Shown here in pieces: positions 47,718-57,782 of a stretch of DNA of 64,000 bases. The notes beneath the pieces were generated by a model. It made no database searches. It saw only the letters and a list, made by a program, of their open reading frames with translations, and was not told the DNA's origin. Location: contig NZ_JAGGJF010000002.1 in NCBI RefSeq assembly GCF_030466405.1, positions 186,001 through 250,000 on the forward strand, read 5' to 3'. Numbering within the stretch: position 1 is the stretch's first letter; each line of letters begins with the position of its first letter. The DNA is from Pseudidiomarina terrestris (GTDB taxonomy: Bacteria; Pseudomonadota; Gammaproteobacteria; Enterobacterales; Alteromonadaceae). The translations under genes and the position numbers were made by a program.

Positions 47718-49342
47718 GCTTGCTGCTCCTGGGTTGCGTAGGTGGCTTGTATTGCCCCGATAACGGCTTGCGCCTTGTCTTCTGTTTCGGCGACTTCTGC
47801 TGCAGCTGAAGAGTCAGCGACAACCCCAGCTCCGGCTTGCACAAAGGCCTGACCATCACGCACCAGCGCTGAGCGAATCACAATACAGGTGTCCATATCG
47901 CCGCGCCCGGACAGATAGCCTACGGCGCCACCGTAACTGCCACGCCGCTGCTGTTCGTACTGTCGGATCAGGCGCGCAGCAGAAACTTTTGGAGCGCCAA
48001 CCAAGGTGCCCATATTCATGCAGGCCCGGTACGCATGCAGTGCGTCGAGATCGTCGGCCAGTTGGGCGACCACGCGGGACACTAAGTGCATCACGTGTGA
48101 ATAGCGATCAACATGCAGTAAGTCTGCAACATAGCGGCTTCCGGGAACGGCGATACGCGCCAAATCGTTACGGGCAAGATCAACCAGCATCAGGTGCTCA
48201 GCAAGTTCCTTCTGGTCGCAGCGCAGCTCGAGTTCAAGCCGGCTGTCCAGATCTGGATTAATGCGACCGTCGGCATGTTTGCCGCGCGGGCGGGTACCAG
48301 CAATCGGATACAGCTCAACTTGATTGCTGGCGGCGGTATACTTCAGCGCTGATTCAGGCGAGGCACCGAACAACACAAATTCCTCGGTTTGTAAGTAAAA
48401 CATATAAGGTGAGGGGTTGGCGGCTTTCAGTTGGGCGTACGCGGCCAGACTATCCGGGCACGCCAAAGCGAACTGGCGGGACGGCACCACCTGAAAGATA
48501 TCGCCATCGGCAATATGTTCCTGCAGCTCATTGACCCAGGTAGCATAAACGTCACGACTAGGGGTAGCGACCACTTCCGGATGGACAGCTTGCTGCGGCG
48601 CTGGCGTCTCAGCAGCAGCTGCGGTTACCGGTAACTGGCAATGGGCGATGATCTCACCAAGTTGCTGGGCTAGGGTGCCATAGTAACTGGCAGAGTCAGG
48701 ACCGCTTAGTAAGGTCGCCAGTAACTCAGTGGTTTGCTGCTGATGGTCAACCACCAACAGGCTTTCTGCAAGATAGAACTGGTAATCCGGGCAGATGTTA
48801 TCGCCCTCGGGAACATCAGGAAGTTGCTCCATACTGGCGATGTAGTCGTAGCCAAACACGCCACCGATAAACACTGAGAAATCATGATCTGCACTTCCGG
48901 CCAGCGCGCGAAGCTGCTGTTGCACAATACGCAACGGCTGCTCAGTACTGCGATGCCGCAATCGCTGCGCTTCGTCTAGTTCACTCAGAGCGGTGCTGGC
49001 GGTCCGAAAGTCGCAGATCAGCTGGTCGCCATCGGCGTTGATTTCAGCAACGTCATCGAGTTTTTGTTGCAGGTAGGGTAGCAGTTGTGCGCCATTGGCT
49101 GTGAGCGCGCGAATGCTGACCTGACTACCGTAACAGGTGAACTGTAACGAGGCCTTAACCATAATCAAGCTTTTCAGATGCTTACGTGACTGAATCTCCG
49201 CAGAGTCAAGCAGCAGGGTATTGGGAACGTCACCGCACAAACGTTGGTACAGTCGTTGGGTGTCGCCTGTATAAGGCAACCGCATATGTAAGGAATGATA
49301 ATAGCCGGGTTGTTCTTCAAATTGCACGTGCTTGCCCTTCAT
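47714..49342 (-). CDS. trpE: Anthranilate synthase component I
   Basis: 542 residues from the first ATG. Chorismate-binding domain with IAGTRPRGKHADGR, LRCDQKELAEHLMLVDLARND, GAPKVSAARLI and YGGAVGYLSGRGDMDTCI; the N-terminal NTLLLDSAEIQSRK segment is the Trp feedback site. A GTG five codons in (49327) has AAGGG 7 bases before it and may be the true start, since the ATG lacks a ribosome site. Controlled by the attenuator just upstream. Confidence 0.96.
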   Translation of the reverse strand: MKGKHVQFEEQPGYYHSLHMRLPYTGDTQRLYQRLCGDVPNTLLLDSAEIQSRKHLKSLIMVKASLQFTCYGSQVSIRALTANGAQLLPYLQQKLDDVAEINADGDQLICDFRTASTALSELDEAQRLRHRSTEQPLRIVQQQLRALAGSADHDFSVFIGGVFGYDYIASMEQLPDVPEGDNICPDYQFYLAESLLVVDHQQQTTELLATLLSGPDSASYYGTLAQQLGEIIAHCQLPVTAAAAETPAPQQAVHPEVVATPSRDVYATWVNELQEHIADGDIFQVVPSRQFALACPDSLAAYAQLKAANPSPYMFYLQTEEFVLFGASPESALKYTAASNQVELYPIAGTRPRGKHADGRINPDLDSRLELELRCDQKELAEHLMLVDLARNDLARIAVPGSRYVADLLHVDRYSHVMHLVSRVVAQLADDLDALHAYRACMNMGTLVGAPKVSAARLIRQYEQQRRGSYGGAVGYLSGRGDMDTCIVIRSALVRDGQAFVQAGAGVVADSSAAAEVAETEDKAQAVIGAIQATYATQEQQA

Positions 49343-49387
49343 CAGTTATCGTTGTTGTTCGCGTTGATTTGCTACGATAGCGGGCAT

Positions 49388-49414
49388 AAAAAAACCCGCT
49401 GAGTTCGCGGGTTT
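49388..49414 (-). terminator. trp attenuator hairpin
   Basis: On the minus strand AACCCGC-gaactca-GCGGGTT runs into TTTTT, 40-odd bases after the trpL stop and before trpE. An upstream GCGGGC segment near 49450 can pair with the CCCGC arm, giving the alternative antiterminator fold. Confidence 0.88.
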
Positions 49415-49455
49415 CCATCAAATTACGTGTAAAATACGCACAGATGCATCGCCCG

Positions 49456-49512
49456 CTATCTCGGGAAATGCCACCACCACTGTGCTGATTTTTGTACGTA
49501 ATTTTTTATCAT
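49456..49512 (-). CDS. trpL: trp operon leader peptide
   Basis: 18 residues, MIKNYVQKSAQWWWHFPR, with three consecutive TGG codons. Ribosome stalling on these when charged tRNA-Trp is scarce would let the antiterminator form. The stop lies within the first leader hairpin CCCG/CGGG, as expected. There is only a weak purine-rich stretch (GAGATTAGTG) before the ATG. Confidence 0.92.
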   Translation of the reverse strand: MIKNYVQKSAQWWWHFPR

Positions 49513-49571
49513 CACTAATCTCATTAAATATTTAAAACATCTCAAAAAGAGAAGTTGTATAAGTCGCAAGT

Positions 49572-49605
49572 GGTTAAATTAACCGATGCCGAATGACGCT
49601 GTCAA
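49572..49605 (-). promoter_or_regulatory. trp promoter with operator-like palindrome
   Basis: On the minus strand TTGACA (49605-49600), a 17-base spacer and TTAATT (49582-49577). The -10 sits inside the palindrome GGTTAAATTAACC (49572-49584). The E. coli trp operator overlaps its -10 in the same way around GTTAAC, but the CTAG half-sites of TrpR are missing here, so repressor binding is only suggested. Confidence 0.6.
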
Positions 49606-49626
49606 CAGCTTTTTCCTGAGCTGTCG

Positions 49627-50106
49627 TTAACGTGTGCTGTGTTTCATGATGCGCGACTTCTGTCGCTGCCAGTCGCGTTCTTTGATCGTGTCGCGTTTGT
49701 CATGAGACTTCTTGCCTTTCGCCAGGTAAATTTCCAGCTTTACCAGGTGGCGTTTCCAATACATGGCTGTGGCAACGATCGAATACCCCTCACGTTCACT
49801 GGCGCCGATCAGCTTGTCTAATTCACGCTGTTTCAGTAACAGTTTGCGCGTGCGCTCAGCATCACACACCACGTGGGAGGATGCCGATAACATGGGCTGG
49901 ATCTGGGCGCCAAGCAGGTAGGCTTCGCCGTCACGGATGATCACATAAGTATCAGCGATATTGACTTTACCGGCGCGGATGCTTTTCACCTCCCAGCCTT
50001 GCAAAGCGATACCTGCCTCGAACTTATCTTCGAGAAAATACTCATGTCGCGCTTTCTTGTTAAGCGCGATGGTTCCTGAATTGTTGTGTGCTTTTGTTTT
50101 ACTCAT
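49627..50106 (-). CDS. smpB: tmRNA-binding protein SmpB
   Basis: 159 residues from [11 protein letters not shown]. Brings tmRNA to stalled ribosomes. [36 protein letters not shown] and the basic C-terminal tail [19 protein letters not shown] are all present. The tmRNA gene ssrA is not seen in the flanking sequence. Divergent from ratA. Confidence 0.97.
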   Translation of the reverse strand: MSKTKAHNNSGTIALNKKARHEYFLEDKFEAGIALQGWEVKSIRAGKVNIADTYVIIRDGEAYLLGAQIQPMLSASSHVVCDAERTRKLLLKQRELDKLIGASEREGYSIVATAMYWKRHLVKLEIYLAKGKKSHDKRDTIKERDWQRQKSRIMKHSTR

Positions 50107-50229
50107 GGCGGCTATTATACGCATCCGATTTAAAAAGAAAATTTGTTTATCTGGCAATCTTCAGAATGGGTGATTCAAGCGTCAAAGTGCGCTATCATGC
50201 CAGCATTTTTAACGGCCAAGGAACCCATT

Positions 50230-50667
50230 ATGCCAAGCATTGAGCGAAGCGCGTTAGTACCGTATAGCGATGCGCAGATGTTTGCATTAGTGAACGATAT
50301 CGAAAGTTACCCGGAGTTTGTGCCAGGCTGTCGCTCTGCGCAAGTCGTTGAGCAAGAGGGCACAAGCAAGGTTGCGCGTCTGGATATCAGCAAAGCTGGC
50401 GTCGGCAAATCATTTACCACCCGTAACCATCTGGAGCCGCCCGGACGGATTGGGATGGAACTGGTGGATGGCCCATTCCGCTATTTACGCGGTGGCTGGT
50501 ATTTTGAGCCATTGAACGATCATGCCTGTAAAATTATTCTCAAGTTAGAGTTCGAATTTGCGAACCGCTTACTGGGCTTCGCCTTCGGTAACATTTTCAA
50601 TGAATTGCAAAGTCGCATGGTCGATGCTTTTGTGAAGCGCGCAGAGCAAGTTTATGGAAGCGAGTAG
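50230..50667 (+). CDS. ratA: RatA-type toxin/coenzyme Q-binding START protein
   Basis: 145 residues. SRPBCC fold with SALVPYSDAQMFALVNDIESYPEFVPGC and the C-terminal FGNIFNELQSRMVDAFVKRAEQVYG helix. Family members bind 50S subunits or act with ubiquinone (Coq10-like). AAGGAA ribosome site. Directly abuts rnfH. Confidence 0.93.
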   Translation: MPSIERSALVPYSDAQMFALVNDIESYPEFVPGCRSAQVVEQEGTSKVARLDISKAGVGKSFTTRNHLEPPGRIGMELVDGPFRYLRGGWYFEPLNDHACKIILKLEFEFANRLLGFAFGNIFNELQSRMVDAFVKRAEQVYGSE

Positions 50668-51009
50668 ATGACCTTAGAGCATATTCAAATTGAGGTTGCC
50701 TACGCGACGCCAGAACGGCAACAAATTATTCCTATTCGGGTCACTAAAGGTACGACCGTGGCGGAGTGCATTGAGCAGTCCAAGATTACCCGCTACTTCC
50801 CTGAAATTGATCTTGAGCAGCAGAAAGTAGGTATCTGGAGTAAAGCAGTAAAACTTGATCAGCAACCGCGTGACGGTGATCGGATCGAGATTTACCGGCC
50901 ACTTATTGCCGATCCTAAAGCGATTCGGCGTCAACGCGCTGAGCGCGCCAAAGATGACGGTCGCGCAGACAAGGTCACGGGAGGTCGGCGGCGTGAGCAA
51001 AGCAGTTAA
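50668..51009 (+). CDS. rnfH: RnfH-family ubiquitin-like protein
   Basis: 113 residues, beta-grasp fold: IEVAYATPERQQIIPIRVTKGTTVAECIEQS, VGIWSKAVKLDQQPRDGDRIEIYRPLIADPK. The gene starts at the base after the ratA stop, the conserved ratA-rnfH pair. Despite its name it lies ~25 kb from the rnf cluster. The basic C-terminal tail overlaps sixA. Confidence 0.93.
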   Translation: MTLEHIQIEVAYATPERQQIIPIRVTKGTTVAECIEQSKITRYFPEIDLEQQKVGIWSKAVKLDQQPRDGDRIEIYRPLIADPKAIRRQRAERAKDDGRADKVTGGRRREQSS

Positions 51010-51502
51010 GCTCTATATTATTCGCCATGGCGAAGCACTGCTCGCACAAGCGTTGCAGGGGGACGCCATTCGTCCTTTGAGCGCATACGGAGAGCAGGAA
51101 GTTGTCATCAGTGGGCGTTGGTTAGCGCAGTATCTGGCGGAGCAGGGCGCGGACGCCCTCGACTGGCTGATCGTCAGTCCCTATATACGCGCCCGGCAGA
51201 CGGCTTCGATCCTACAGCGGCATATCCCTGCGCATAGTGAGCAAGTGAACGACGCGATTACTCCCGATGGCCAGGCGCAGCAAGTCTGTGACTGGCTCTT
51301 TGCCGAACTGCAGCATCGGGGATCCAAAATTAAGCATGTCGCAATCGTGTCGCATATGCCGTTTGTCAGCTATTTAGTTGCGGAGCTGGATAAAACCATG
51401 GAACCTATTTTATTTCCGACGGCCGGTGTCGCTGAATTTGTTCTGGAACCTGACCAGTGGCGCGGCAAATTTATCCGGATGGCAGTGGCTGAGCCCGATT
51501 AA
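50993..51502 (+). CDS. sixA: Phosphohistidine phosphatase SixA
   Basis: 169 residues from GTG ([15 protein letters not shown]), with GGGAGG 8 bases upstream. Histidine phosphatase branch 1: RHGE motif, [13 protein letters not shown] and [10 protein letters not shown] with the second catalytic His. Removes phosphate from phosphohistidine (for example NPr in the nitrogen phosphotransfer system). Overlaps rnfH by 17 bases. Confidence 0.92.
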   Translation: MSKAVKLYIIRHGEALLAQALQGDAIRPLSAYGEQEVVISGRWLAQYLAEQGADALDWLIVSPYIRARQTASILQRHIPAHSEQVNDAITPDGQAQQVCDWLFAELQHRGSKIKHVAIVSHMPFVSYLVAELDKTMEPILFPTAGVAEFVLEPDQWRGKFIRMAVAEPD

Positions 51503-51504
51503 TC

Positions 51505-52431
51505 GTGGAGTTTGATGTGGAATCCCCCTTACAAGAACCTTTGCAAGAGCTAAGCACCGTAGAAGACTACTGGCGCTGGGGCGTCAGCTCGCTCCAGCAA
51601 GCCGAAGTGTTTTTCGGTCATGGCACCGATAACGCGACCAGTGAAACCTTGGTTCTGCTTGCCCATGTGTTGCATCTGGATCTTACTCAGGTCAACGAGT
51701 TTCGCGGCGCGAAAATGACCTCGGGCGAGCAAAAGCAATTTGTTGATTTGCTGCAACAGCGTATTAAAGAGCGCAAGCCTGCCGCTTATTTAACCGGTGA
51801 AGCCTGGTTTGCGGGTCTGCCGTTTAAAGTCGACGAGCGGGTACTGGTGCCACGCTCACCCATCGCTGAACTTATTGAGCAAGAGTTTCAGCCATGGCTA
51901 ACCGAAGCGCCGCAGCATATTCTTGATTTGTGTACCGGCAGCGGCTGTATCGCCATTGCCTGTGCTTATGCATTTCCGGAAGCTGAAGTGGATGCGCTCG
52001 ATATTTCTACCGATGCGCTGGCCGTTGCCGAAGAAAATATTGCCTTTCATCAGCTTGAGCATCGCGTCTTTCCGATGCAATCGGATCTGTATGGTGCAGT
52101 GAAAGGACAGCGCTACGATTTAATTGTGACGAATCCGCCTTATGTCGATGCCGAAGACATGGCTGACCTGCCGGCGGAGTTTCACCATGAACCTGAATTG
52201 GGTCTGGCAGCAGGCGACGATGGTCTTGATTTGGTGCGCACTATTCTGCGCGAAGCGCCGGACCATTTAACCGAGCAGGGCATTCTTATCTGTGAAGTGG
52301 GGAATTCCATGGTGCACCTGGCCGAGCTCTATCCGGACGTGCCCTTTACCTGGCTTTCTTTCGAACGTGGCGGTGATGGGGTATTCTTACTGACACGACA
52401 TGAACTGCTTGAACACCAAAGCAAATTTTAG
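51505..52431 (+). CDS. prmB: Ribosomal protein L3 N5-glutamine methyltransferase
   Basis: 308 residues from the first GTG; a second GTG at 51517 has GGAG 6 bases before it and may be preferred. SAM site [16 protein letters not shown] and the glutamine-binding NPPY in [34 protein letters not shown] is the PrmB/PrmC signature region. Begins 2 bases after sixA and precedes aroC as in E. coli. Confidence 0.95.
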   Translation: MEFDVESPLQEPLQELSTVEDYWRWGVSSLQQAEVFFGHGTDNATSETLVLLAHVLHLDLTQVNEFRGAKMTSGEQKQFVDLLQQRIKERKPAAYLTGEAWFAGLPFKVDERVLVPRSPIAELIEQEFQPWLTEAPQHILDLCTGSGCIAIACAYAFPEAEVDALDISTDALAVAEENIAFHQLEHRVFPMQSDLYGAVKGQRYDLIVTNPPYVDAEDMADLPAEFHHEPELGLAAGDDGLDLVRTILREAPDHLTEQGILICEVGNSMVHLAELYPDVPFTWLSFERGGDGVFLLTRHELLEHQSKF

Positions 52432-52439
52432 GAACCACT

Positions 52440-53525
52440 ATGCCGGGCAATAGTTTTGGAGAGCTCTTTCGGGTGACCACTTTTGGCGAAAGCCATGGTC
52501 CTGCTATTGGTGCCATTGTCGATGGCTGCCCGGCAGGGTTAGAGCTGAGTGAAGCGGATTTACAGCATGAGCTTGATCGCCGTAAACCGGGCCAGAATCG
52601 TTATACCACAGCGCGGCGCGAAGCTGACGAGGTGAAGATCCTGTCGGGGGTGTTTGAAGGTGTCACCACCGGCACGCCCATAGGTTTACTGATTGAAAAT
52701 ACTGATCAGCGCAGTAAAGACTATTCAGAAATTAAAGACCTGTTTCGCCCAGGGCATGCGGATTACACGTACCATCACAAGTACGGCGTGCGTGACTACC
52801 GCGGTGGCGGTCGTTCCTCAGCACGGGAAACCGCAATGCGGGTTGCCGCTGGAGCCATTGCCAAAAAACTTCTGGCCCAGCAGTTTGGCGTCGCCTTTAA
52901 CGCTGGGGTGGTGCAAATAGGTCCTCATCAGACGGCACCGGATCAAGCTTCCTTTGACTGGCAACAGGTGCGGGAAAATCCGTTATTCTGCCCCGATGCT
53001 GGGATGGCTGAAAAAGCTGGCGAGTACCTGCGCGATCTGCTTAAGCAAGGTGACTCGGTGGGGGCGCGGGTACGTCTGGAAGTCACAGGGGTACCGGTAG
53101 GTCTTGGCGAGCCAGTTTTTGATCGTTTTGATGCTGATTTAGCCAAAGCGCTGATGAGCATCAACGCAGTGAAAGCAGTCAGCATTGGTGATGGCTTTGC
53201 TGTTGCCGCACAGTTAGGTAGCGAACATCGCGATGAAATCAGTGCCACTGATGGCTTCCTCAGTAATCATGCCGGTGGCGTGCTGGGGGGCATCAGTAGT
53301 GGTCAGACGGTGATTGCAGAAGTCGCCTTTAAACCGACCTCGAGCATTACCAAGCCCGGCCAGACCATTGATCGCTTCGGCCAGCAACAGACGGTCGTCA
53401 CTCGCGGGCGGCATGACCCTTGTGTTGGTATTCGTGGTGTGCCCATTGTTGAAGCTATGGCCGCTTTGGTGATCGTCGATCACTGGCTAAGACAGCGCGG
53501 ACAGAATCCAGATCCACAGAAATAA
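52440..53525 (+). CDS. aroC: Chorismate synthase
   Basis: 361 residues. Makes chorismate, the substrate of TrpE, using reduced [35 protein letters not shown] followed by [19 protein letters not shown], and [21 protein letters not shown] are the three family signatures. 8 bases after prmB. Confidence 0.98.
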   Translation: MPGNSFGELFRVTTFGESHGPAIGAIVDGCPAGLELSEADLQHELDRRKPGQNRYTTARREADEVKILSGVFEGVTTGTPIGLLIENTDQRSKDYSEIKDLFRPGHADYTYHHKYGVRDYRGGGRSSARETAMRVAAGAIAKKLLAQQFGVAFNAGVVQIGPHQTAPDQASFDWQQVRENPLFCPDAGMAEKAGEYLRDLLKQGDSVGARVRLEVTGVPVGLGEPVFDRFDADLAKALMSINAVKAVSIGDGFAVAAQLGSEHRDEISATDGFLSNHAGGVLGGISSGQTVIAEVAFKPTSSITKPGQTIDRFGQQQTVVTRGRHDPCVGIRGVPIVEAMAALVIVDHWLRQRGQNPDPQK

Positions 53526-53528
53526 CTC

Positions 53529-54071
53529 ATGTCGCACGCGGATTATCAGACACTCATCAAACTATTTGACGACTGTTTTTATGCAGATTATCGGACGCGC
53601 CTGGTGGCCGGTGACGATGAACCTTTGTATCGCGCCGCTAGCACTCCCGACGCTGACCACGAGATTGTTTTCGCGCACGGCTTCTTCGCCTCGGCGCTGC
53701 ATGAGATTGCCCACTGGTGTATTGCCGGTGCGGCGCGCCGCCAGCTTGAAGATTACGGTTACTGGTACGAGCCTGATGGCCGTGACGCCGCTCAACAAGC
53801 TCAGTTTGAGCAGGTCGAGCGTAAGCCTCAGGCGCTGGAATGGCTGTTCTCATTGTGCGCTGGCGTGCCTTTTCAGGTGAGTGTCGATAACTTAAACGGT
53901 GCAGCAGTGGATCGCCAGGCTTTCACCGCTGCTGTGCAGCAACAGCTGGTGACCTATCTGACTGACGGGCTGCCGCCTCGTGCAGAGCGTTTCGCCCGGG
54001 CGTTGGCCCAAACCTATCAACAACCCTGGCCAAGCGCCCGGCAGTTGCTCAACTATCAAGGTGTTGCATGA
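53529..54071 (+). CDS. epmC: Elongation factor P hydroxylase EpmC
   Basis: 180 residues. Hydroxylates the lysylated Lys34 of EF-P. The metal site HEIAHW is in ALHEIAHWCIAGAARR, and the LEDYGYWYEPDGRD and KPQALEWLFSLCAG segments match YfcM. 3 bases after aroC. The partner enzymes EpmA and EpmB are not in the window. Confidence 0.92.
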   Translation: MSHADYQTLIKLFDDCFYADYRTRLVAGDDEPLYRAASTPDADHEIVFAHGFFASALHEIAHWCIAGAARRQLEDYGYWYEPDGRDAAQQAQFEQVERKPQALEWLFSLCAGVPFQVSVDNLNGAAVDRQAFTAAVQQQLVTYLTDGLPPRAERFARALAQTYQQPWPSARQLLNYQGVA

Positions 54072-55198
54072 ACAGGTTTCATATTGGCTTAGTCGTTAAT
54101 CCATTGGCGGGTCTGGGTGGCAGCGTGGCCTTAAAGGGCAGTGACGGTGCTGATACCGCTGCATTAGCGCAGCAACTCGGTGCTGAAGCGAAAGCTCCGC
54201 AGCGGGCGGCACAGGCGCTTGAGCAGCTTCTGGACGTTGCCGCACAGATTAAGATTTCAACCGGGGCCGGCCTGTTAGGTGAACAGAGTTGCCAGCTTGC
54301 CGGACTGCAGTGCGAGGTTATTTATCAGGGCGCAGATCCCTCTACCGCGACGGATAGCAAGGAGCTGGCGCGACGGCTGATTGAGGACGCCAAAGTTGAC
54401 CTGCTGGTGTTTGCCGGCGGTGACGGTACAGCCCGTGATATCCATGGGATATGTCCGGCAGAGCAGCCGGTGTTAGGCATTCCTGCCGGGGTTAAAATTC
54501 ACTCGGGCGTTTATGCGGTGAGCCCACGTGCAGCTGGCAAAGTCATGGCGCAAATGGTCCGTGGTGAATTAACCACAGTGACTCACGCCGATGTCATGGA
54601 TATTGATGAAACCGCATTTCGCCAGGGTACAGTGCGGGCGAAGCGTTTTGGCGAACTATTGGTGCCGGCCGAGCTGCGTTATGTGCAGGCGGTAAAAATG
54701 GGCGGCAGGGAAAGTGATGAACTGGTGCTTGCTGATATTGCCGCTGATTTCATTGAAAGTATGGAAGACGATGTGCTGTACATTATGGGCTCAGGCTCGA
54801 CTGTAGCCGCCATCATGGAAGACTTGCAGTTGCCCAATACCTTGCTCGGCGTAGATGTCGTAAAAAATGGTGAGTTACTGGCGCAGGACGTCACGGCACG
54901 GCAATTGGAGCAATGGGTTATTACAGAGCAGCAACCGGCCGTTATCGTGGTCACCGTCATTGGCGGGCAAGGGCACTTGTTCGGACGTGGTAACCAGCAG
55001 TTAAGCGCTAAGTTACTAGCTCATTTGGGTAAAGAAGCGATTCGGGTCGTTGCCAGTAAGCGTAAACTGCAGCAATTGGACGGCAGACCCTTGTTGGTAG
55101 ATACCGGCGATCATCAGGTTGATGATGCTTTAGCTGGCGTGATCCGTGTGACCACCGGTTATCATGATGAAGTCTTTATGCAAATTGCCGCGCCCTAA
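54068..55198 (+). CDS. ATP-NAD kinase-family protein
   Basis: 376 residues. The NAD-kinase GGDGTARD loop with the catalytic Asp is preceded by LVFAGG, and IPAGVKIHSGVYAVSP and MGSGSTVAAIM follow. This long COG3199 branch is distinct from NadK; substrate uncertain. The start overlaps epmC by 4 bases and the end overlaps the convergent ferredoxin gene by 4 bases. Confidence 0.88.
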   Translation: MNRFHIGLVVNPLAGLGGSVALKGSDGADTAALAQQLGAEAKAPQRAAQALEQLLDVAAQIKISTGAGLLGEQSCQLAGLQCEVIYQGADPSTATDSKELARRLIEDAKVDLLVFAGGDGTARDIHGICPAEQPVLGIPAGVKIHSGVYAVSPRAAGKVMAQMVRGELTTVTHADVMDIDETAFRQGTVRAKRFGELLVPAELRYVQAVKMGGRESDELVLADIAADFIESMEDDVLYIMGSGSTVAAIMEDLQLPNTLLGVDVVKNGELLAQDVTARQLEQWVITEQQPAVIVVTVIGGQGHLFGRGNQQLSAKLLAHLGKEAIRVVASKRKLQQLDGRPLLVDTGDHQVDDALAGVIRVTTGYHDEVFMQIAAP

Positions 55199-55515
55199 AA
55201 TTGCGAGCGCGGTAAGTAAACGGTAATACCATCAAGCTCGTCAGTCATTTCAATCTGACAACTTAAGCGGCTGTTGTCCTGCGGCTCAATTGCCATATCG
55301 AGCATATCTTCTTCACGCTCGGAGGCCGGCGGAAGTTTATCTTCCCACTCTTTTGCTACATAACAGTGGCAGGTGGCACATGACATCACGCCACCACATT
55401 CACCAAGAATACCGTCAATCATATTATCGACAGCACCTTCCATAAGGCTTTGTCCTACGGGTATGTCGGCCTCATACTGACCACCATCTTTATCGATAAA
55501 AATCGCTTTCGGCAT
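55195..55515 (-). CDS. 2Fe-2S ferredoxin, putidaredoxin type
   Basis: 106 residues. Cluster Cys pattern in CGGVMSCATCHCYV (C-x5-C-x2-C) and the fourth Cys in NSRLSCQIEMT. Adrenodoxin-like rather than plant-type; resembles Fdx but is not in an isc operon. Electron donor to an unknown oxidase or cluster pathway. Confidence 0.9.
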   Translation of the reverse strand: MPKAIFIDKDGGQYEADIPVGQSLMEGAVDNMIDGILGECGGVMSCATCHCYVAKEWEDKLPPASEREEDMLDMAIEPQDNSRLSCQIEMTDELDGITVYLPRSQF

Positions 55516-55678
55516 CCTTTAACTCCTTAATTACAGCTCGTGCAGAGCGGTCGAAATGAATCTCGTTTAATCAGATATTCTAGCATAGGTAGGTTAGGCA
55601 ATTGCGCGCGAATTCAGGTAAAATGGTGCGATTTTTTAACTGCAACTTAGCAGCTATGAACCGGGAGTCGGAACGCGA

Positions 55679-56980
55679 ATGCAGGCAGTGTTAGAAAAAC
55701 TTTTTCAAATAAAAGCGCAGGGAAGTTCGGTAAAAGCTGAGGTGATCGGCGGTATCACCACTTTCCTGACCATGGCCTACATCATTTTCGTCAACCCATC
55801 GATTCTCAGTCAGGCGGGCATGGATTATGGCGCGGTTTTTGTCGCTACCTGTCTGGCAGCAGCAATGGGTTGTTTGATCATGGGGTTATGGGCGAACTAC
55901 CCGGTTGCACTTGCGCCTGGAATGGGCTTGAATGCGTTTTTCACTTACAGTGTTGTGCTTGGCATGGGCTATGAGTGGCAGGCGGCATTAGGGGCCGTGT
56001 TCTTTTCAGGTATTCTGTTTTTCGTGTTGTCGGCACTAAAGATCCGCGCCTGGATCATCAATTCAATTCCGGTGACGCTGCGGCTTGCAATAGCCGCGGG
56101 CATTGGCGCCTTTCTGGCGCTCATCGGTCTGCAAAACGCCAATATCATTGTCGGGCATGATGCCACTCTGGTGACTTTAGGTGACCTACATCAAATTCCG
56201 GTGCTATTGGCTGGCCTAGGATTTTTCTTAATCATCGGCTTAGTTGCCCGCAAAGTTCAGGGCGCAGCACTGATCAGTATTTTGTTTATCACCCTGTTGG
56301 GTTGGCTGTTGGGCGATGTTACCTATCAGGGGATTGTCGCAATGCCGCCGAGTCTGGCGCCGACCTTTATGCAACTTGATATTGCCGGGGCCTTTGATGT
56401 AGCGATGCTAAGCGTTATTTTCGCGTTTTTATTCGTTGACTTGTTCGATACCTCGGGCACCCTGATGGCTGTCGCGCAGCGGGCGGGGATGACTGATGCG
56501 AAGGGAAATCTACCCCGCTTAGAGAAAGCGTTGATGGCGGATAGCACTGCCTCTGTTGCAGGTTCTATGCTGGGTACCTCAACGACTACGAGTTATATTG
56601 AGTCAGCATCAGGTGTCGCCTCCGGTGGTAAAACAGGACTGACCGCCGTTATTGTCGGCGTGTTGTTCATATTAGCTATCTTTTTTGCCCCGCTGGCGGG
56701 CATGGTGCCAGCCTACGCTACGGCTGGCGCAATTATTTATGTATCGGTGTTAATGTTATTTACGTTACGCTCGGTAGACTGGGACGATGTCACCGAGGCC
56801 GCACCTGTTGCGGTGGTATTGTTAATGACACCTTTGACGTATTCAATTGCTGACGGTATCGCGTTAGGCTTTATTAGTTATGTGGTGGTGAAAGCCCTGG
56901 GCGGGCGTTACCACGATCTTAACTGGAGCGTCGCTATACTGGCTGCTTTATTCATCGCAAAATTTATCTGGTTGGGGTAA
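55679..56980 (+). CDS. NCS2-family purine permease
   Basis: 433 residues, 13-14 membrane spans. AzgA-type signatures: EVIGGITTFLTMAYIIFVNPSIL, APGMGLNAFFTYSVV, FVDLFDTSGTLMAVA and GTSTTTSYIESASGVASGGKTGLTAV. Imports adenine, guanine or hypoxanthine with protons. It lies 6 bases before gpt, a purine-salvage pair. Confidence 0.92.
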   Translation: MQAVLEKLFQIKAQGSSVKAEVIGGITTFLTMAYIIFVNPSILSQAGMDYGAVFVATCLAAAMGCLIMGLWANYPVALAPGMGLNAFFTYSVVLGMGYEWQAALGAVFFSGILFFVLSALKIRAWIINSIPVTLRLAIAAGIGAFLALIGLQNANIIVGHDATLVTLGDLHQIPVLLAGLGFFLIIGLVARKVQGAALISILFITLLGWLLGDVTYQGIVAMPPSLAPTFMQLDIAGAFDVAMLSVIFAFLFVDLFDTSGTLMAVAQRAGMTDAKGNLPRLEKALMADSTASVAGSMLGTSTTTSYIESASGVASGGKTGLTAVIVGVLFILAIFFAPLAGMVPAYATAGAIIYVSVLMLFTLRSVDWDDVTEAAPVAVVLLMTPLTYSIADGIALGFISYVVVKALGGRYHDLNWSVAILAALFIAKFIWLG

Positions 56981-56986
56981 TTCATC

Positions 56987-57472
56987 ATGGGATGGCATGA
57001 AAATCGCGAATTTTTCGTATCTTGGGAAGAACTGCATCGCGCGACTAAAGAGCTCGCGCGTCGACAATTGCCAGCCGAGCAATGGCAGGGTGTCATCGCA
57101 GTCAGTCGCGGTGGCTTGGTACCTGCGGCAATCGTCGCGCGGGAATTAAATCTGCGGGTGGTCGAAAGCGTTTGTGTGAGCTCGTACGATCATGACAGCC
57201 AGCGCGATAGCGTGACCCTGTTAAAAGACGTCAGTTGCACCGAAGACGGCGAAGGCTTCTTGGTCATCGATGACCTGGTCGATACCGGCAATACACTGAA
57301 ATTTTTGCGTCAACGCTTACCCAAAGCCAAATTCATTACCGTCTATGCGAAGCCAGCTGGTATGGACTTAGTCGATGATTATGTCGCCGATCTCGAGCAG
57401 GAAACCTGGATTCACTTCCCGTGGGACATGCACCTTCACTACGTCGAGCCGCTGGCCGGGCAGGAAAGTTAA
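56987..57472 (+). CDS. gpt: Xanthine-guanine phosphoribosyltransferase
   Basis: 161 residues. PRPP loop GFLVIDDLVDTGNTLKF, N-terminal ISWEELHRATKELA-type helix, and WIHFPWD at the base-binding end. Salvages guanine and xanthine with PRPP; the adjacent permease would supply the base. Confidence 0.95.
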   Translation: MGWHENREFFVSWEELHRATKELARRQLPAEQWQGVIAVSRGGLVPAAIVARELNLRVVESVCVSSYDHDSQRDSVTLLKDVSCTEDGEGFLVIDDLVDTGNTLKFLRQRLPKAKFITVYAKPAGMDLVDDYVADLEQETWIHFPWDMHLHYVEPLAGQES

Positions 57473-57515
57473 TTAAATAGCCCATTGATTATCTGTCACT
57501 AATTAAGAGATTTAA

Positions 57516-57538
57516 CGCCCGCTGTTGCGGGCTTTTTT
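57516..57538 (+). terminator. Rho-independent terminator after gpt
   Basis: GCCCGC-TGTT-GCGGGC followed by TTTTTT, 44 bases after the gpt stop. The rest of the gap to 57782 has no feature I can support. Confidence 0.9.
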
Positions 57539-57782
57539 GTATGACCTTTACGAATTTCAGCTTGACGGGATGACTACAACAAGAGTCGATCTCACCGGGT
57601 TTTGAATAACCTGCCACCCTTGCAGTTTGTGGCATCCATTGAAAATTGAACGCCTCAATTCATTCTGCGAGTGGTTCTAAAAATAGGGGCCTATCATAAA
57701 AAATGAAATCTCATTGAAAATGTGGTGTTATTTCAGGGGGAGACGTCAAGACATTACACTACCCCAAAAAAGAGAACCCGTG

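Noticed and set aside
50668-51009. rnfH as part of the Rnf operon
   Set aside because: The rnf cluster is complete without it and about 25 kb away; RnfH pairs with RatA, as in other gammaproteobacteria.
55516-55678. Purine riboswitch before the NCS2 permease
   Set aside because: No conserved guanine-riboswitch core or three-way junction is recognisable in the 163-base leader.
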